NCBI RefSeq assembly: GCF_041146395.1
Contig: NC_090995.1
Location: 12,688,501 to 12,752,500 of the forward strand
Direction of reading: 5' to 3'
Length of the DNA: 64,000 nt
DNA from: Eulemur rufifrons
Taxonomy: Eukaryota; Chordata; Mammalia; Primates; Lemuridae
Shown here: one piece after another, positions 1 to 12,842 of the stretch
How the letters are laid out: each line of letters starts with the position of its first letter
How positions within the stretch are numbered: the first letter of the stretch is position 1
Translations under genes and position numbers: made by a program
The notes under the pieces: model-generated
Seen by the model: the letters and a program-made list of their open reading frames with translations, nothing else
What the model was told of the DNA's origin: nothing
Databases searched by the model: none

Positions 1-1190
1 AATGTTTTTCCCATTCTCTCTTTCTTTTCTGGGACTCACAGCTTATAACATTCCTGAAGACTTATTGGCCTATGTTTATTTTCAATTTTTTTCTCTCCAT
101 TGCAGTTAAATACTTTTTATTGATAAATCCTGAAGTTCACTGATATTTTTTCTCCTCTCCTATTTAAGTCAGTGTTAATTCCATCCAATAAAGTATTGAT
201 TTAAGAAATTTTATTTTTTTGTTTTCAGTTTTTCCATTTATTCATTTTTGAAAAGTGTCCATTTCTTTCCTGAAATATCTCATATCTTTGCCATTACATT
301 TCTCTTTTTCTATAAACACCTTAACATTTTTATAATTGTTGTTTCAAGGTTTTGTCTGCTAATTCAAATAACTGAGACATCTGTAGGTCTTCTTCTGTTG
401 ACCATATTTGCTTTTGATTATGTATCACTTTTTTTTTTTTTTTTTTGCTTATCACATATGGAAACTCTCATGTAGTTTTTAGAGCACAGAACAATGGAGA
501 CCAAGATATAATTATTTTATTTCATTTTGCTTATTTTACAGAGATTCCAAGCCATTTTCTCTATAGCTAGAATGTGGTTGATCTGGGACTGGACTTCAGG
601 TTTCATTAAACGAATTCATCTGTCATTGGCCCAACTTCTAACCTCCCATGGCAAAATTAACTACTTGTTCTTGTCAATATTTGAACTGGGACACAGTTGG
701 GCTATCATTTCAGATACTTTTGATTCTCCTTTGATTCAACTTAAGCAGAGACCTAGAATTCAAACCTTGAGAATATACAGAAGTCTGAAATTTCTCTTTG
801 ATTTCCAGATCTTCTTCCATTGCCACTTTTTGGGCAACATTTGTGGTAGGGAAAAAATGTTCAGGCCAAGCAATTTGTTTTTTGGATCTCTGACTTTTTT
901 GGATTCCAACCTGTTCCCCTGGCCCATATTTTTGTCTCAGATTCAGCTGATTTCTTTTCCCCCCTAAAAAGTCTCTCTATATATGCCAAGCTGGTTCTTC
1001 CATTCACCCCACCAAACCAGAAAACTGCCACAGGGTTTAGAAGCTGCCATGGTTTTCTGCTTACCTATGAAAGTCTCATTTCCTTCTGGAATTCAGTTTC
1101 TCAGGGCTTCCTTTGTCCCTGCTCTTTGCAAGCCCCATAGAAAAGATTGCTTTTTAGTTCTGTCTGTGGATTTCTCATTGTTAGCGTAAG
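1..1190. mobile_element. Probable old L1-related sequence (L1M 3'-region-like), diverged
   Basis: The stretch is T-rich on the given strand. At about 345-415 it resembles a sequence I know from old L1M 3' regions, where 'tttgtctgctaattc' is followed by a 'catctg' and a 'tctgttga' segment in the same order. The part after about 480 is less clear and may be a continuation or unrelated. No intact reading frame is present; the 146-residue ORF at 527-967 has no recognisable domain and no coding character. Orientation is not settled. A repeat-library search would decide family and extent. Confidence 0.45.
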
Positions 1191-2559
1191 AGTGAAGCTT
1201 CCTTGCATCTTTCTATATCTTACCTGGTAGTAGAACCCCAAAATCATATCTTTCATGCTCACCATTAAATCTCTCGTGATGAAAACACAGAAATCTCTTC
1301 AAAAATATATGTAGACCATAAATAAAAATGGAATGAAAATGATTCAGATATGTGGAACAAATAAAATATGATATTGTTAGTACATGGGATAAAATAATAG
1401 CTCAGGATCAAAATATTTTTAAGGATGTTTTAAACAAGGGTGTCATTGTTCCTGAAAAGTCAAGTAATATTTGGTGATAGTATCTATGATCTGATACCAT
1501 CCCTAGATCAGAACAAGTGGGTATTTGGGGGAATTCTCTCAGGTGACAATACTAGATACAAAACATCGTAAGTGATGAACATCACAACGGAAACTCCTTA
1601 TGGAGAATTTACCTGCCCAAAGGCTCAAGCTCTCCACTAACATGACCTTTGATGACAGAACAAGGTCACATTATCTAAAGCTGGGTTTATGCTCTTTGTT
1701 TCTTGTTTTGCTTAAGTCCCAGCTCCTGTCTATCCCTTTCACTTGGAAATCTGAAAACTTTTAGGATACGACCCAGCGTTTGAGACCAGGCTGAGATTGC
1801 AGGTGACGATCAAGTGTCCCCATGCTGTGCAGAAAGAAAATCTGTGAAGTCTTGGGAATGAAGCCACAGCTGGGATCCTGCTATACACGTGGAAAAAGAG
1901 TTAACCTCCTGTTAGCAGCGCAGGGAACTATACTCCTTATTCCAAAACTTCTCAGGTCTCCTAATCTAGAAAGCACATGTGGATTAAAAAAGATAAACAA
2001 ATTCAGTCTTTCCATTACATAGTATGCCATATCATTTTTCTTAAAAGTAAGTAAATTTTAAAATACCTACTGGCAACAAATGGTATATAATACAGATACC
2101 ATCAAGTACGGGTTAAGTGTCAATTTATCTCCCACTTACAGATTGGGTCTGACCTCCAGAAGGTGAATTTTGAGTGACTCTGAGCCAGCAAGGAGGGACA
2201 TAGCCTATATCAGGGCCCACTGTCCAGTGGTGCCAATGATGTTACTCTATTACTGAAACGCAGATATCGACAGCATTGTACTGGAGTTGATGGTGCTACG
2301 CTGACATTGGCTTCACTCTGTTGGCACCAAGCCTGTTGGCCCAGCTCCTCTATAGGCCATTGTTATTGCATCTAAAGGATTTATTCAACGCGTGTTTCAG
2401 TGTAATTTCTCTGCTGGACCCGCTTTGTAACATCTGACAGTATGTTAGAAACAGTGGCAGCCAAAGACCCAGATAGTGAAATAAACTTTCAGTAAGTATG
2501 TGGGGATGAAAATATGTTTATTGCAGAGAAGTGATTGAATAAAAAATTGTGGAAGGAAT
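1191..2559. other. Unassigned non-coding sequence
   Basis: About 1.4 kb of mixed AT-rich sequence without a repeat I recognise. The segment 2120-2480 is somewhat more complex and GC-richer, but has no ORF, splice arrangement or motif cluster that I can support. No RNA gene was seen. Confidence 0.6.
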
Positions 2560-3176
2560 GGAGTCAAAGAAAATTTTCTACTCTTTCGATAAGCCCACAA
2601 AGTCTTCCCTGAAGTCGAAAGATATCAGAAGCCCGAAAGAAAAAGCAGTTACTGTACAAAACATACGATTCCTAAGCAGCTTCTCACGTGTAACCTTAAT
2701 ATGATGGGATAAAAGGACATGGCCCTTTGCCACAGTGGTCTTCCTCTCCAAAACCAACAACCCCAGTCTAATCATAAAAATAACCATCAGACAAATACCA
2801 ACAGAGGGTCATCCTGCAATACACTAGACCAGTGCTCCTCAAAACTGTCAAGGGCATCAAAGACAAGAAAAGTCTGAGAAGCTGTCAGCCAAGAAGACCC
2901 TAAGGAGACATGATAAGCAAGTGTCATGTGGAGTCCTGAATGGACTTTGGAACAGAAAAAAGATCATTAGGTGAAAACCAAGGAAATCTGAATAAACTGC
3001 AGTTTTCAGTTAATGCATCAATATTGGTTCACGAATCATAACAGATGTACTGTACATAAGATGTTAATAAGAGGGAATGTTGCTGGGGTGGGGAATGTTG
3101 TGTATGGGATCTCCCACTATCTGCTCCATTGTTCTGTAAGTCTCAAACTGTTCTAAAAACTAAGGTCTATTAATAA
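2560..3176 (+). mobile_element. L1M-family LINE, 3' UTR fragment
   Basis: The order of segments matches the 3' end of an old L1M subfamily as I remember it: a 'tcctcaaaactgtcaag' segment near 2837, a 'ctaaggagacatga' segment near 2898, then 'aggaaatctgaataaactg' near 2982, a 'taagatgttaataa' segment near 3058, and a terminal 'ctgttctaaaaacta' followed by A-rich sequence near 3150-3176. Only non-coding 3' sequence is present. It abuts a second L1 fragment directly downstream, so the pair are either successive insertions or a rearranged element. Confidence 0.8.
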
Positions 3177-4975
3177 AAAAATTAAATCAGTTACATTTCT
3201 ATATATTAACAATGAACTGGAAATTAGAGTAAAAATGCAATATCATTTTAATAGCAACAAGACATTAAGTACTTAATGATAAAGTTGACAAAATCTATGA
3301 ATGCTGTGTACACTGAAAACTATAACATATTACTGAGAGAAATTAAGGTCCTGGATAAATGGAGATGTACCTTGTTCATAGGCAGAAGTCCAAATTTTAT
3401 TAGTGTGTCAATTCTTCCCAAACTGATCTATTGATTCAACAGAATCTAAGTCAAAATTCCAGCAGGTTTTTGTAATAGAAACTGACAAGCTGACTCTAAT
3501 ATCTACATGCAAATGAAAAGTATCTAGAATAGTCAAACAACTTTGAAAAAGAAGGATAAAGTTGAAGGACTGATTCCAAGATTTTTGTCTAAAACGACAG
3601 TATTAGATAGGTAAGAATAGATGGAAAGATTAATAGTATGGAATAGGAAGTCCAGAAATCAACCTGCAAGTGGATATGGTCAATTTGATTTTTAATAAAA
3701 ATGCCAACATCATTCAATTAGAAAAGGACATTCTTTTCCACAAATGGTGCTGGAACAATCAGATAGCCATATATAAAAAACATGGCCCTCGATGCACACC
3801 TTACACCATGTACAAAAATTAATTCAAAATAGATCATAAATATAAATATTAAATATAAAACTATAAAGTTTCTGGAAAAATATAATGTATTTATGATGTT
3901 ATGTTAAATAAAGTTTTCTTAAGACACAAAAATCATGAACTATAAGAAATTAATCAGATTTTATCAAAAATAAATTTTGTTCTCTAAAAGACACCATTGA
4001 AAAATAAAAAGGAAAGCCATAGATTGTGAAACAGTATAAGCAAAACATATATTTGATAAAGAATATCTTTGTATCTAAAATATACAAAGAAGTATTAAAA
4101 CTCAACAATAAGACAAATAACCTGACTTTTAAAATTAGACAAAATAATTTGAACAGACATTTCACCAGGGAAGATATACAAATTGCAAATACGAACATGA
4201 AAATATGTTCAACATCACTATTCATTAGGGAAATTCAAATTAAAACCACAATTAGATACTAGCACACAGCTTCTAGAATGGCTAACATCAAACAGACTGA
4301 ATATTAAATGTTAGCACACGGAGCAACTAGAATGCTCATACACTGCTGACAGGAATGTAAAACTGCACCACCACTTTGGAAAATAATCAGGCAGATTCTT
4401 AAAAAGTCATCATACATTTACCACATGACCCAGCAATTCTACTCTTTGGTTTTTACCCAAGTGAAATGAAAACACGAGTCTAAGCAATAACTTTTACACA
4501 AATGTCCATAAGAGCCATATTCAAAATAGTCCCAAACTGGAAACCATCAAAATATACATGAACAGGTGAATGTATAAACAAATTACTATATACCCATAAA
4601 ATGAATACTACTCAGTAATTATGAGGAATGGATTACTAATATGAACATCTCAAAATCATTATGATGAACAAGAAGAAAAAGAAAAACAGACACAAGTGTA
4701 CATAAAATATCGTTAATACTTAACGTATACATAATGTTCCATTTTTATGAGATGCTAGACAATATAAATTTAATCTGCAGTGACAAACAGCAGACCAATG
4801 GGTGCCTGGGGCTGGGTTTGCCAGTTGGGAGCTGCTCAGATGAGGCTCAAGAGTGATGGAAATACTCTGTGTCACAACTGTGGTAGTGGCTACATGGAAC
4901 AGTCATTTGTCAAAATGTATCAAATGTGTATTTACAATGGATGCATTTTATAGTATATAAACTGTATCTTTTAAA
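3177..4975 (+). mobile_element. L1M-family LINE, degenerate ORF2 C-terminal part and 3' UTR
   Basis: The + strand carries the typical order of the end of L1 ORF2. It has 'aatggtgctggaacaat' (about 3744), the 'catttcaccagggaagatat' homologue (about 4158), 'aaattcaaattaaaaccaca' (about 4230), the 'acccagcaattctac' segment (about 4428) and 'aatgaatactactcagtaat' (about 4600), then a 3' UTR ending near 4975. The reading frame is destroyed by many stops and indels; only short ORFs remain. It is a 5'-truncated, long-dead copy. Confidence 0.9.
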
Positions 4976-5849
4976 ACTTTGTAGCTTTGAATTTTAATTT
5001 TTTTTAAACCCCAGGAAAGTCCTTTTCTATGTGTTTCTTTCGAACTTAAAACAAAAAGGGAAGGAGGAAAACATCAGGAAAGACTGAGGGATGAACCAAA
5101 ACTCCCCACTCCACATGCTTTTGCCACTAAGCACTAAGCGGTACATTTTTTAAGAATCAGAGAAAACTATTTTTAAGTGGTTCTATTTGTCCCATTTGGG
5201 CTCACAGGAAAAATGTACAATTGGAGTAAGAAACTGTAAATGTAACCCAGGCCCAGGAAAGAAGCAAACTGTTAGTACAATGAGGCCAAATTTTCCTTTT
5301 GGAAAAGAATAACATTATAAACTTCAGTGTTCTTGAGACTAAGTGGTCTTGAGAAGAAAATCAATTTTTTTGTGGCAGGAAAATATATTTGCTCTTAGAC
5401 TACTAAGCATCAAAACGAGTGACAGCCATTGCTGATGGCGAATTGGAACTAGATTTGCAGTATCTGTTTCTCCTCTGTGTCCGCTGGTTTTAAGGGACCA
5501 GAGCTCCTTCCTCTTCCCTCCAGAGCCCACCGGAACAAGGGCAGCTGACCACACTTTGCTGCCCAAGTGCAACCGGAAGATGCAAAGGGAGGCGACTGGG
5601 GTTGAGACTTTATTTTAGAATGACTCAGAAATGACCATGTGTCAACAGATCACATGGCCATGCACACAGAGGGAGGACAGTATGACATTTCAGAGTGAAC
5701 AGGTGTGTCTCCACAAGAAGGAAGAAGTGGGGCCAGTCATGAAATAAATGTACTGAAATTAGCCCTCGTAGGTGCAGCTGTTCATGTCTCTCCCACATGC
5801 CAAACCTGCTCACTTTCATCGCAAGACCAACAAGTGTCGTTTCCAGTCA
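4976..5849. other. Unassigned non-coding sequence
   Basis: No repeat family, gene or RNA recognised. The antisense ORF at 5339-5572 is short and without domain features. The last 200 bases may belong to the upstream part of the L2 that follows. Confidence 0.55.
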
Positions 5850-6262
5850 TGGCCTTGAGCTCAAAGTCCAGATACAAATCATGACAGTTCCCTGGACAGA
5901 AACTGCTGGTGGCTCCCCGATGCATTTAGAAGAGTGTACGACATCTTTCACAATTTGACCTCCACCTCCCTTCCCAACATCAATCACTCCCTGCACAAAC
6001 TCAGCCTCCTCGCCTAGGCAGCCAGTGTCTTGAATTCCTTTATGTCTCACCATCCTACAACACATCTTGCTTTACTGGGCATTCATGCCTCCCACGGGCT
6101 CCTCCCCCTGCCTTTACTCTCCTGGGGGACCAACATTTCATTTCTACCACTAGGCTGTAAGCACCACAGGGGAAGAAACAGACTGATTCATATTGGCATC
6201 CTCAGCACCCAGCACAGGGCCTTGGCACAAAGTACCCAATGAACAACTGCTGAATAAACTAA
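5850..6262 (+). mobile_element. L2 LINE, 3' end
   Basis: The right-hand part (about 6150-6262) follows the L2 3' terminus: 'aggctgtaagcaccac', then 'cagcacccagcacagggcc', 'ttggcacaaagta' and an 'aactgctgaataaact' end. The pyrimidine-rich sequence upstream of it fits the L2 body, but its left boundary is a guess. The copy is 5' truncated and non-coding. Confidence 0.75.
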
Positions 6263-6659
6263 AGCATTCAATGATAAAAAATGGAATCCTTTGTCTATGG
6301 ACAATTTGGCCAGAGCGAGCTTCATAGCTTTTCTCTCTACATCCAGCCTCTACATCCACCTCCATGTGGAGGTGGAACTCTAACCTAGGTGTGCCTAGTG
6401 AGCAATGGCATCCCATTCATAATTTATGCAACTAGATCTAGGCCTTTCTTTTGCTGCAATATCATACATATATGCACATTGTTTCTATTCATGGTCTGTT
6501 TGCCCAAGAAAGCTGAGAATTCAATTTATTAGAAGCCCCACTCTTTTTGGTTCGTGCTTCAGTGTACAAGATTGGGGGAAGAAATGAGAAGGCTTAAAAC
6601 ACAGTTATAACATGACAGAGGGAGAAAGGGAACAAAAGAATGTGTAGGGGATGATTAAG
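6263..6659. other. Unassigned non-coding sequence
   Basis: Nothing recognisable apart from a local imperfect inverted segment, 'ctccatgtggaggtgg' near 6361, which could form a small hairpin. Confidence 0.5.
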
Positions 6660-7390
6660 TGCTTCTGAATTTACACAGTGAAATATGGACAGTTTAAATG
6701 TCTTTGCTGTTTGCTTCTTTTCAGACTGCGAGCAATTTCAAACACCCCATGCTGCTCTAAGATTAATTGAGTTCTGCATGCTTTTAGCTTGCTTCGGGTA
6801 CCAAGGAGAAAGGATTTCCACAGAACCTCTATTTGCCAGAGCAAAGAGAATATCTCATTAATGTATGATTAATAGCCATTTGTGGAGTGATTAATTAGTC
6901 ATTTTGACAATACACTGAGCCTGCGGGCATGTCTTTGCCGGACTTCAAGTTTCACAGGTACAAGAAAATGAGAAAAAGTCTTGCATATCACTTGCTTCCG
7001 CCCTGCCCCAAGACTGTGGAAAAATCCAAAGGCCTTTGCATATTCTGGTCTTGTCTGATTTCATCTGGTTTGTCTTTAAGAACAACGGCCCTGAAATGGA
7101 AGCTCTCCAGCATGATTGATGGCTTCTCTTTCTATCTGCAAGTTGGAAATTCAGAAAAGGATTTTTTTTTTCCCTGTAGGTCTTACTGCTTATTGGTACG
7201 AGAGTTATTTCCACTTTGCCGCAGAATTGATTTGCAACATTGGTGTATGAGTTTGTATATTTTTCTCACTGGCCCGTCACAAAGCATAAGTCAGCAAGTT
7301 TTCTGCAGTATGATGGATTATGTAGCCAGGAGCCTCCCAGTAATGTTTCCATTAAAAGGATGAGCATATTGTCATTAACTTTGTAGAATT
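6660..7390. promoter_or_regulatory. Candidate conserved non-coding element rich in homeodomain cores
   Basis: Complex, repeat-free sequence with clustered TAAT-type cores. 'cattaatgtatgattaatag' lies near 6857, 'tgattaattagtcattttg' near 6888, an octamer-like 'ctttgcatatt' near 7034 and a PBX/MEIS-like 'tgattgatgg' near 7113. The 144-residue ORF at 6929-7363 has no domain and an ORF of similar span lies on the other strand, so coding is unlikely. The call rests on composition and motif density only. Cross-species alignment would confirm or remove it. Confidence 0.35.
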
Positions 7391-8004
7391 GGAATCATCC
7401 AAATCCTGTACCTTGACATTTCACAAACTATATTATTTAGTACCACTGATTTTCCCCACATCCAATATGATCCATCGGACCCCAGGAAGATTCCTACATC
7501 CCTGATTGCGCCTTCTATAAAACAGAGACCTTCGGAAAGCACTAAAGAATCAAGGGCAATCGTCCTAAGCTTACATTCTGCTTCTTTCCAAATAAAACCA
7601 TTTATTTAATTCAAAGGAAGAAAAGCACACACAGAGAGAGGAAGAATATTTGCTTTTATAATAAACTGATACAAAGAACCACTCATAGCAGGACATACCA
7701 AAGCATCGTAAGAAGTTAATTAATCAAAATGAAAATAGGATAAGAAAAATCAAATGCAAAACTCCTGATTTCTAGTTTGTGGTTAAAACTGCTCATACAA
7801 AGTAACACAGAAACCCTCATCTCCCCTTTTCCTTCTTTCTTTCCTTTCTTTTCTCTCTATAATTTGGTGTAGGGGGTGTGTGTGGAGGGTTGTACTAACT
7901 GAAGGCTGTTTTGAACAAGTTAGAGTAAAAATAAATAAAAACAGTCTAATAATGTAAATATATAAACAAACTGTAATGTGTTTGGAAGAGACATCATGGT
8001 TACA
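7391..8004. other. Unassigned sequence with a pyrimidine-rich tract
   Basis: No gene or repeat family recognised. A CT-rich, TTTC-type tract lies at about 7824-7860. The sequence is AT-rich throughout. Confidence 0.55.
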
Positions 8005-8225
8005 AAATACACAACTGGCTTTGGAATACGACAAAGCTGGGTTTGAATCTTGGCCTCACCAGTTGCTAATTGCATTGTATGAACAAGTAAAAATCTCATT
8101 AGGCCTCAGTTTTATTTGTAAAATAGACACACTAGTAACCACCTCACAGGCTACTGTGCATACTATAAGATTAAGATTAAATGTCTATAAAATGTATAAA
8201 CTGTGCCTGACACATAACTAAGTCT
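8005..8225 (+). mobile_element. MIR SINE, nearly full length
   Basis: It shows the MIR body in order: 'aagctgggtttgaatc' near 8035, then the 'ctcaccagttgc' homologue, 'cctcagttttatttgtaaaa' near 8104, 'ctcacaggctactgtg' near 8142 and the 'gtgcctgacacataacta' LINE-derived tail near 8203. It is diverged, as expected of an ancient tRNA-derived SINE. Confidence 0.9.
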
Positions 8226-8610
8226 CCCTAAATAGATGTAGGTATTGAACTCCTTATGTGTTCGTGTGCGTATACACATGTGTGTGTGTATGCAGCATTT
8301 TTAGTACCATTCTTTGCAGCATTGAGAGATGCAACATGCCTATACAGAACAGCTTCTTGTACAACCATGTTGATACAGTGAAATGCAAGAGTCCAGAGGC
8401 CCAGGGGGTATACAGGAACTTCTAAAAGACATCTACATCTCTGAACAACCAAGCCCTAAACTGATGAAAGAGGAAGAAAATGTCTATTATTCAGAACATC
8501 CTGTTATATAGACCTAACTTTAGTGAGCACCTTTCTGGAGTATACTCAGAGTGGGAAACGTATCTTTCAGTAACTGACGGGTCATACGAGCTTTGTTTCA
8601 TGTTAACAGT

Positions 8611-8612
<2 letters not shown>
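8226..8612. other. Unassigned sequence with short TG alternations
   Basis: Contains a short 'catgtgtgtgtgta' stretch near 8278 but no recognised element or gene. Confidence 0.5.

Positions 8613-8647
<35 letters not shown>
8613..8647. repeat. (AC)n microsatellite
   Basis: About 17 uninterrupted AC dinucleotides, directly visible. Likely to vary in length between individuals. Confidence 0.97.
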
Positions 8648-8648
<1 letters not shown>

Positions 8649-11329
8649 GCACACTCTGCATCACCAATTGTCCTCAAGAGACATGGCTACATGACCATTT
8701 TCCAAAACTATGTGTCAGGAGGGAAAGTGAGAGCCCTCTGGAATGGAGAGTTTGAAGACTGTAACAAATAGCTTTCTCATCATTTTAGGACATACTTTCT
8801 TTTCACATTTAACATCCCTAAAATCAGAGATGTCTCATAATCCACGGTGTGTCTTAGCTTAATTGGCAGCACTTTTTATTTCTTAATGGAACATAAAAAT
8901 ATTAGCGTGACTTACTACTCATGAAGTTTTAAGTTTGATGAAATATATTAAGTAGCATGTGGGAGTCAAGAGCAGACACTGCCACAGACATTGTCACCAG
9001 GCAGGTGGCCCTGGAGGGCACCATCTCAGGGTACCACTCCCACCATAGGACAGTGAAGCCCACGTCTGGCCACTGTAAACCACCTGCCATTTTTTTAGTT
9101 AATATTTAAAGGTAAAAGAGCTGTTACGGAGTTTAGTGGCAGTATATGCCTCAACGATTTCATTGGGAAGAGTGTTCGATAGGAGAACAACTTTTTTGAA
9201 GATACAATAATAATTTCTACATCAATCCCCAAGGAATAGGTATTATTAGGCATCTAATAATAGCCCCATCTTCTGAGACCAGCATAGTAAACTTAATTGG
9301 AATTAATAGACCACATCAATGTAACTTGACAACTTCCATTACCAAATTCACCATAAAACTAAATTATATATCTCCAAGAGAACTCGATCAATATCATATC
9401 CAAGTCACACTGTTATTTCATGTAACTTCAATCCAGCGATAAATATCCTTTGCCTTTTGCTTTGCTCTAAGTGTTTGAATTCCAGTGAAATACTGCAAGG
9501 TAAGTAACTAATTTACAATCTTCAATTTTATTCTTAAGATTTCTTAAGCCTTTAAATTCAGTCCTCCGGGATATTTTTTAAACTTAAGAAAATTTTAACT
9601 AAATTCTTACCCTTTTTTCAACTAATGCAAATGACATAATGACAGGATCACATGGATTATTTGTAACAAGAAAATTAGCTTTATCTTTGGCACAAATGAT
9701 TTTTCCTTTAACATAAGAAAACATTTTGTAGTAGTAAAGATTTTACGATAATAAAACAAGTTACTTAAGGAGATACTGAATTATCCTTCCTTTTAAAAAG
9801 AATTTGTCTTTTATATATTACTTAGCATTTGTCTACCTGTAGACAGGGGAAAAAATGGGTTCTAAATCTCTAGCTAAATCATTACTGTGTTTTAATTCAA
9901 TGATAGACATTTATTTACTAACATCTCTGATAAGTAGGACTTTCACAAAGAAGAGAATTTATCATTCTTGAATCATGTAACTTAAATCAAAATTGGGAAA
10001 TCAAATGTATTCCAAATTAGTAATATATTATACTCCTCTTTGAATATGTGCAGAGTATGTAATACTTTCACTAGCATACTAGTACACCAGTACACTAGTA
10101 ATACATACTATGTGATACATTAAATAGGGAGAAAATAGGGTTCTTCTGTTAAGTTATAAGCAATGATAAAGCAAAATGAGCCAATTTTAGCCATGTATTG
10201 AAAAGACTTTTCTTAGTAATAATGAAAGTATAAGGATGAATGGAATGAAATTGCAATCAATTAATAGCACGATTTTGCAACTGTCTGGAACCAAGACCAA
10301 ATTTACAGAAATGTGAATTCCAGGTTAATTTATAATTTGGTTAAATATCTCTAATAGACTTGAGTTTGGCAATTGTTCTATGGATTACAACTATTCAGTT
10401 CGAAGCTTCTGTATTAAAAAATCACTGGAGTGATGTTTCCATAATTTGCGATGCTAGTTCTCTTCAGCGGGTTCTACTTTTAGGGCATGTGTATAAACGT
10501 ATTTGAGTGTGTGTTTTAGCTCCATTAACTGCATGGAGATATCACTCCAAACGCATTTGACTTCCCACCCAATCACTGAAAGTCAGTGACAAATGATGGA
10601 ACCTAGTTCAACTATAACTTGCTGATATGTGTTCTGTGTTAGTACTCTTCTCTAGGCGCAATTGCTTTACCAATTAGTTAGTTTTAACCTTTGTTAGATT
10701 GTGTCCCTCTTTGAAATTATAATGAAAACTATAGATGCTTTCCTTTCAAAAATGTTCATAAGCTCACATGGGCTGAATCCCCACCAAATCTCATTTGTTT
10801 GTGGCATTTGAGATCATAGAACGGGCAGGTAAGATCAGAGTGATGGTTCTGTAGCACGTGGACAGCGTATGGTCATCTGATTTTGGCCATGTAATAATAC
10901 AAGCCCACTTTAGTTCTTTTGCTTTAAGAGAAACGAGAACTTAAGATCTTTATGTGAAATCTCCAGATTTTTGAATATTGAAAACTAACTTTTTTAAAAC
11001 ATAGCATACGACAAACATATTGAGGAGCTCAGTGTAGCAAATGAGCCTTCAGTTGGATGTAACCCCTGCCCAGAGATCCCAGCTTAAGACCCCTCATATC
11101 AAAGCAATAGAATCGCTGCGATCATTCCTAGAAAAGCCACTGCCTTGAGGAGAGGGAGAAACTGACAGCAATAGATTTTAATGCAGTAACTCAATGGCGA
11201 TATTTAAGAATGCCTCTCGTCAGGAATGAATTCTCTCATGATCTCAAATACACAATCCAATATTTCCAACATGGCCTGTTCTCGCAGGTTACCTCATGTT
11301 ATCTTAAATATCTTCCAGGTTCCCAGGGT
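8648..11329. other. Long unassigned AT-rich non-coding block
   Basis: About 2.7 kb without any element I can name. Most of 9100-10450 is very AT-rich. A small cluster of ACTAGT-like words lies at about 10070-10105. Segments around 8830-8960 and 10400-10700 look complex enough to include conserved pieces, but no motif array decides it. No ORF above about 90 residues is present. Confidence 0.55.
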
Positions 11330-11830
11330 ATCCATGCAATGCACATTTATTTAGGGCCCACTATCTCCAGGCATTGTGCTGGGCATCGGAGATACAATGA
11401 CAATAACCACATTTCTTCTCTTGGAGGCAACCACTGTCTAGTAGGGTTAGTGACGTATAAAGAATTTATTGTATGACTTAAGTGGTAATAAAACAGATTA
11501 TATATCAAGGTACAATAGAAACAGGAAAGAAAGCGAGGGCAAGACTACGTGGAGATTTATGAGAGATTTCACAGAAACGCAAGCCCTTGGGAAGAAGTCA
11601 GCAGGCAGGTACGGGGAGGAAGTCCATTTGGACAGAGGGAGGAAAACGTACAATGGCAAAGACGAGGGAAACTGCAGACCAATGTAGTACTTTGGAAAGC
11701 AGCAAGGCGCTTTTTCTGGCAAGAATGAAGATGCCAGATTGTGGCTAAAGAGATGGGCAGGAGGCTTCAATACTCTGCATGCCATGCTAAGGAGTTGAGC
11801 TCTTGTTCAAGACGGATATGAGTAGGGTAG
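11330..11830 (-). mobile_element. L2 LINE, 3' portion, antisense
   Basis: Read on the minus strand this is an L2 3' region. The + strand shows its reverse complement: 'gcattgtgctgggcatcgg' near 11373, 'agatacaatgacaataacc' near 11390 and 'actgtctagtaggg' near 11431, then further in 'gcatgccatgctaaggagtt' near 11777, the complement of the L2 'aactccttagcatggc' segment. The middle is diverged. Several overlapping short ORFs are incidental. Confidence 0.8.
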
Positions 11831-12784
11831 TGAAATGATGACTTAAAGATACTCTCAGAGGACTCTGTTGCCGGCAGGTGGGCACACTGAGTCTCATCAC
11901 AGGACTGCACATTTGTGTACCTAGAAATGTGCACCAGCAGCATGACTCACACGCCATGAGCTTTGATTTTTTTAAGTCTGCTTTCTAGCTGGTGGAACCA
12001 AAAAAAGCAGCAAACTGCATTTTCAGATTTAACACAACTAGTAAGAGAGGAAAAAGAAATAAAAGTAAAAACAGGTATATTTGCAGTCTGATATATTCCA
12101 GGGTGGTAGGGCTCGTTGACACTGGAGCCGTTAGTGAGAGAAGAAAGAAATGAGTTAACCTTGTCCACACTGAAAGACATTTGAAACAAAATCCAAGAAC
12201 TGGTCTGATATATAGAGAGACGCAGGAACCTGAACTCCTTCACTCTGTCTGATTACTTCTGCAATAACTTGCTGGTTTTATTTAGGAAACTCTCTAGTTG
12301 GGAATGAAGTCCCTTCCACCCGTCAAGCGCCAGCACTCTATAAACGAAATAGCATTATAAAACAACAGACAGATATCTGCACCTATGCATATTAATGACA
12401 TACTAACACTTCACTGTGGTTCGGAATCTTAACGAGCTTTCTCTCTCTGCCAAGTGCACAGTGGCACCGTAGAGGTAACGCGTGTGCAATCGCACCTTTA
12501 AAATAAATGCAGCCCATTCATCAAATATGACCCTGAGTTGCAGAGGAAAGAAATCCTGAAAATGTGATTTTTATTTTATTGCTTGCCCCCCCCCATGCGA
12601 GTTTTGGCTCCCTGCCGGCCGCTGATGGAGAGCTATTCCCTGTGACAAGGAGCCTAAAGCTCATTGCAAGGGAACCTGCTGTGTTCCTTCAGTTTCTTAA
12701 AAAAAAAAAAAAAAACAAACCTAACACATATTTTTTTCCTAGGTGGAAATGTGCTGGTATTTCTAGCCTTACTTTTTAGCAAAT
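11831..12784. other. Unassigned non-coding sequence with a poly(A) run
   Basis: Holds a nine-C run near 12586 and a 17-A run at about 12699-12715. No AATAAA lies at the usual distance before that A run, so I do not call a retrocopy. Nothing else was recognised. Confidence 0.5.
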
Positions 12785-12842
12785 TTTTATTGATACATAG
12801 TAATTGTACATATTTACGGGGTACATGTGATATTTTAAAACT
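12785..12842 (-). mobile_element. Very short L1 3' end (L1MA/L1P-like), antisense
   Basis: 'attgatacatagtaattgta' followed by 'catatttacggggtacatgt' and 'gatattttaaaac' is the reverse complement of the terminal L1 3' UTR as I know it. Only about 60 bp are present, so it is an extremely 5'-truncated insertion or the remnant of one. Confidence 0.75.

Noticed and set aside
527..967. 146-codon + strand ORF
   Set aside because: It lies in T-rich, probably L1-derived sequence and encodes a low-complexity Phe/Leu-rich chain without recognised features.
6700..6960. Exon-like layout (polypyrimidine-AG near 6724, AG-GTACAAG near 6957)
   Set aside because: The interval has in-frame stops in the frames I checked and no recognisable peptide; AG and GT words are frequent by chance.
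6929..7363. 144-codon + strand ORF over the candidate element
   Set aside because: An ORF on the other strand overlaps it, and the sequence texture is regulatory rather than coding.
12699..12715. 17-A run as a retrocopy tail
   Set aside because: No AATAAA or similar signal lies at the expected distance upstream, and no transcript-like sequence precedes it.
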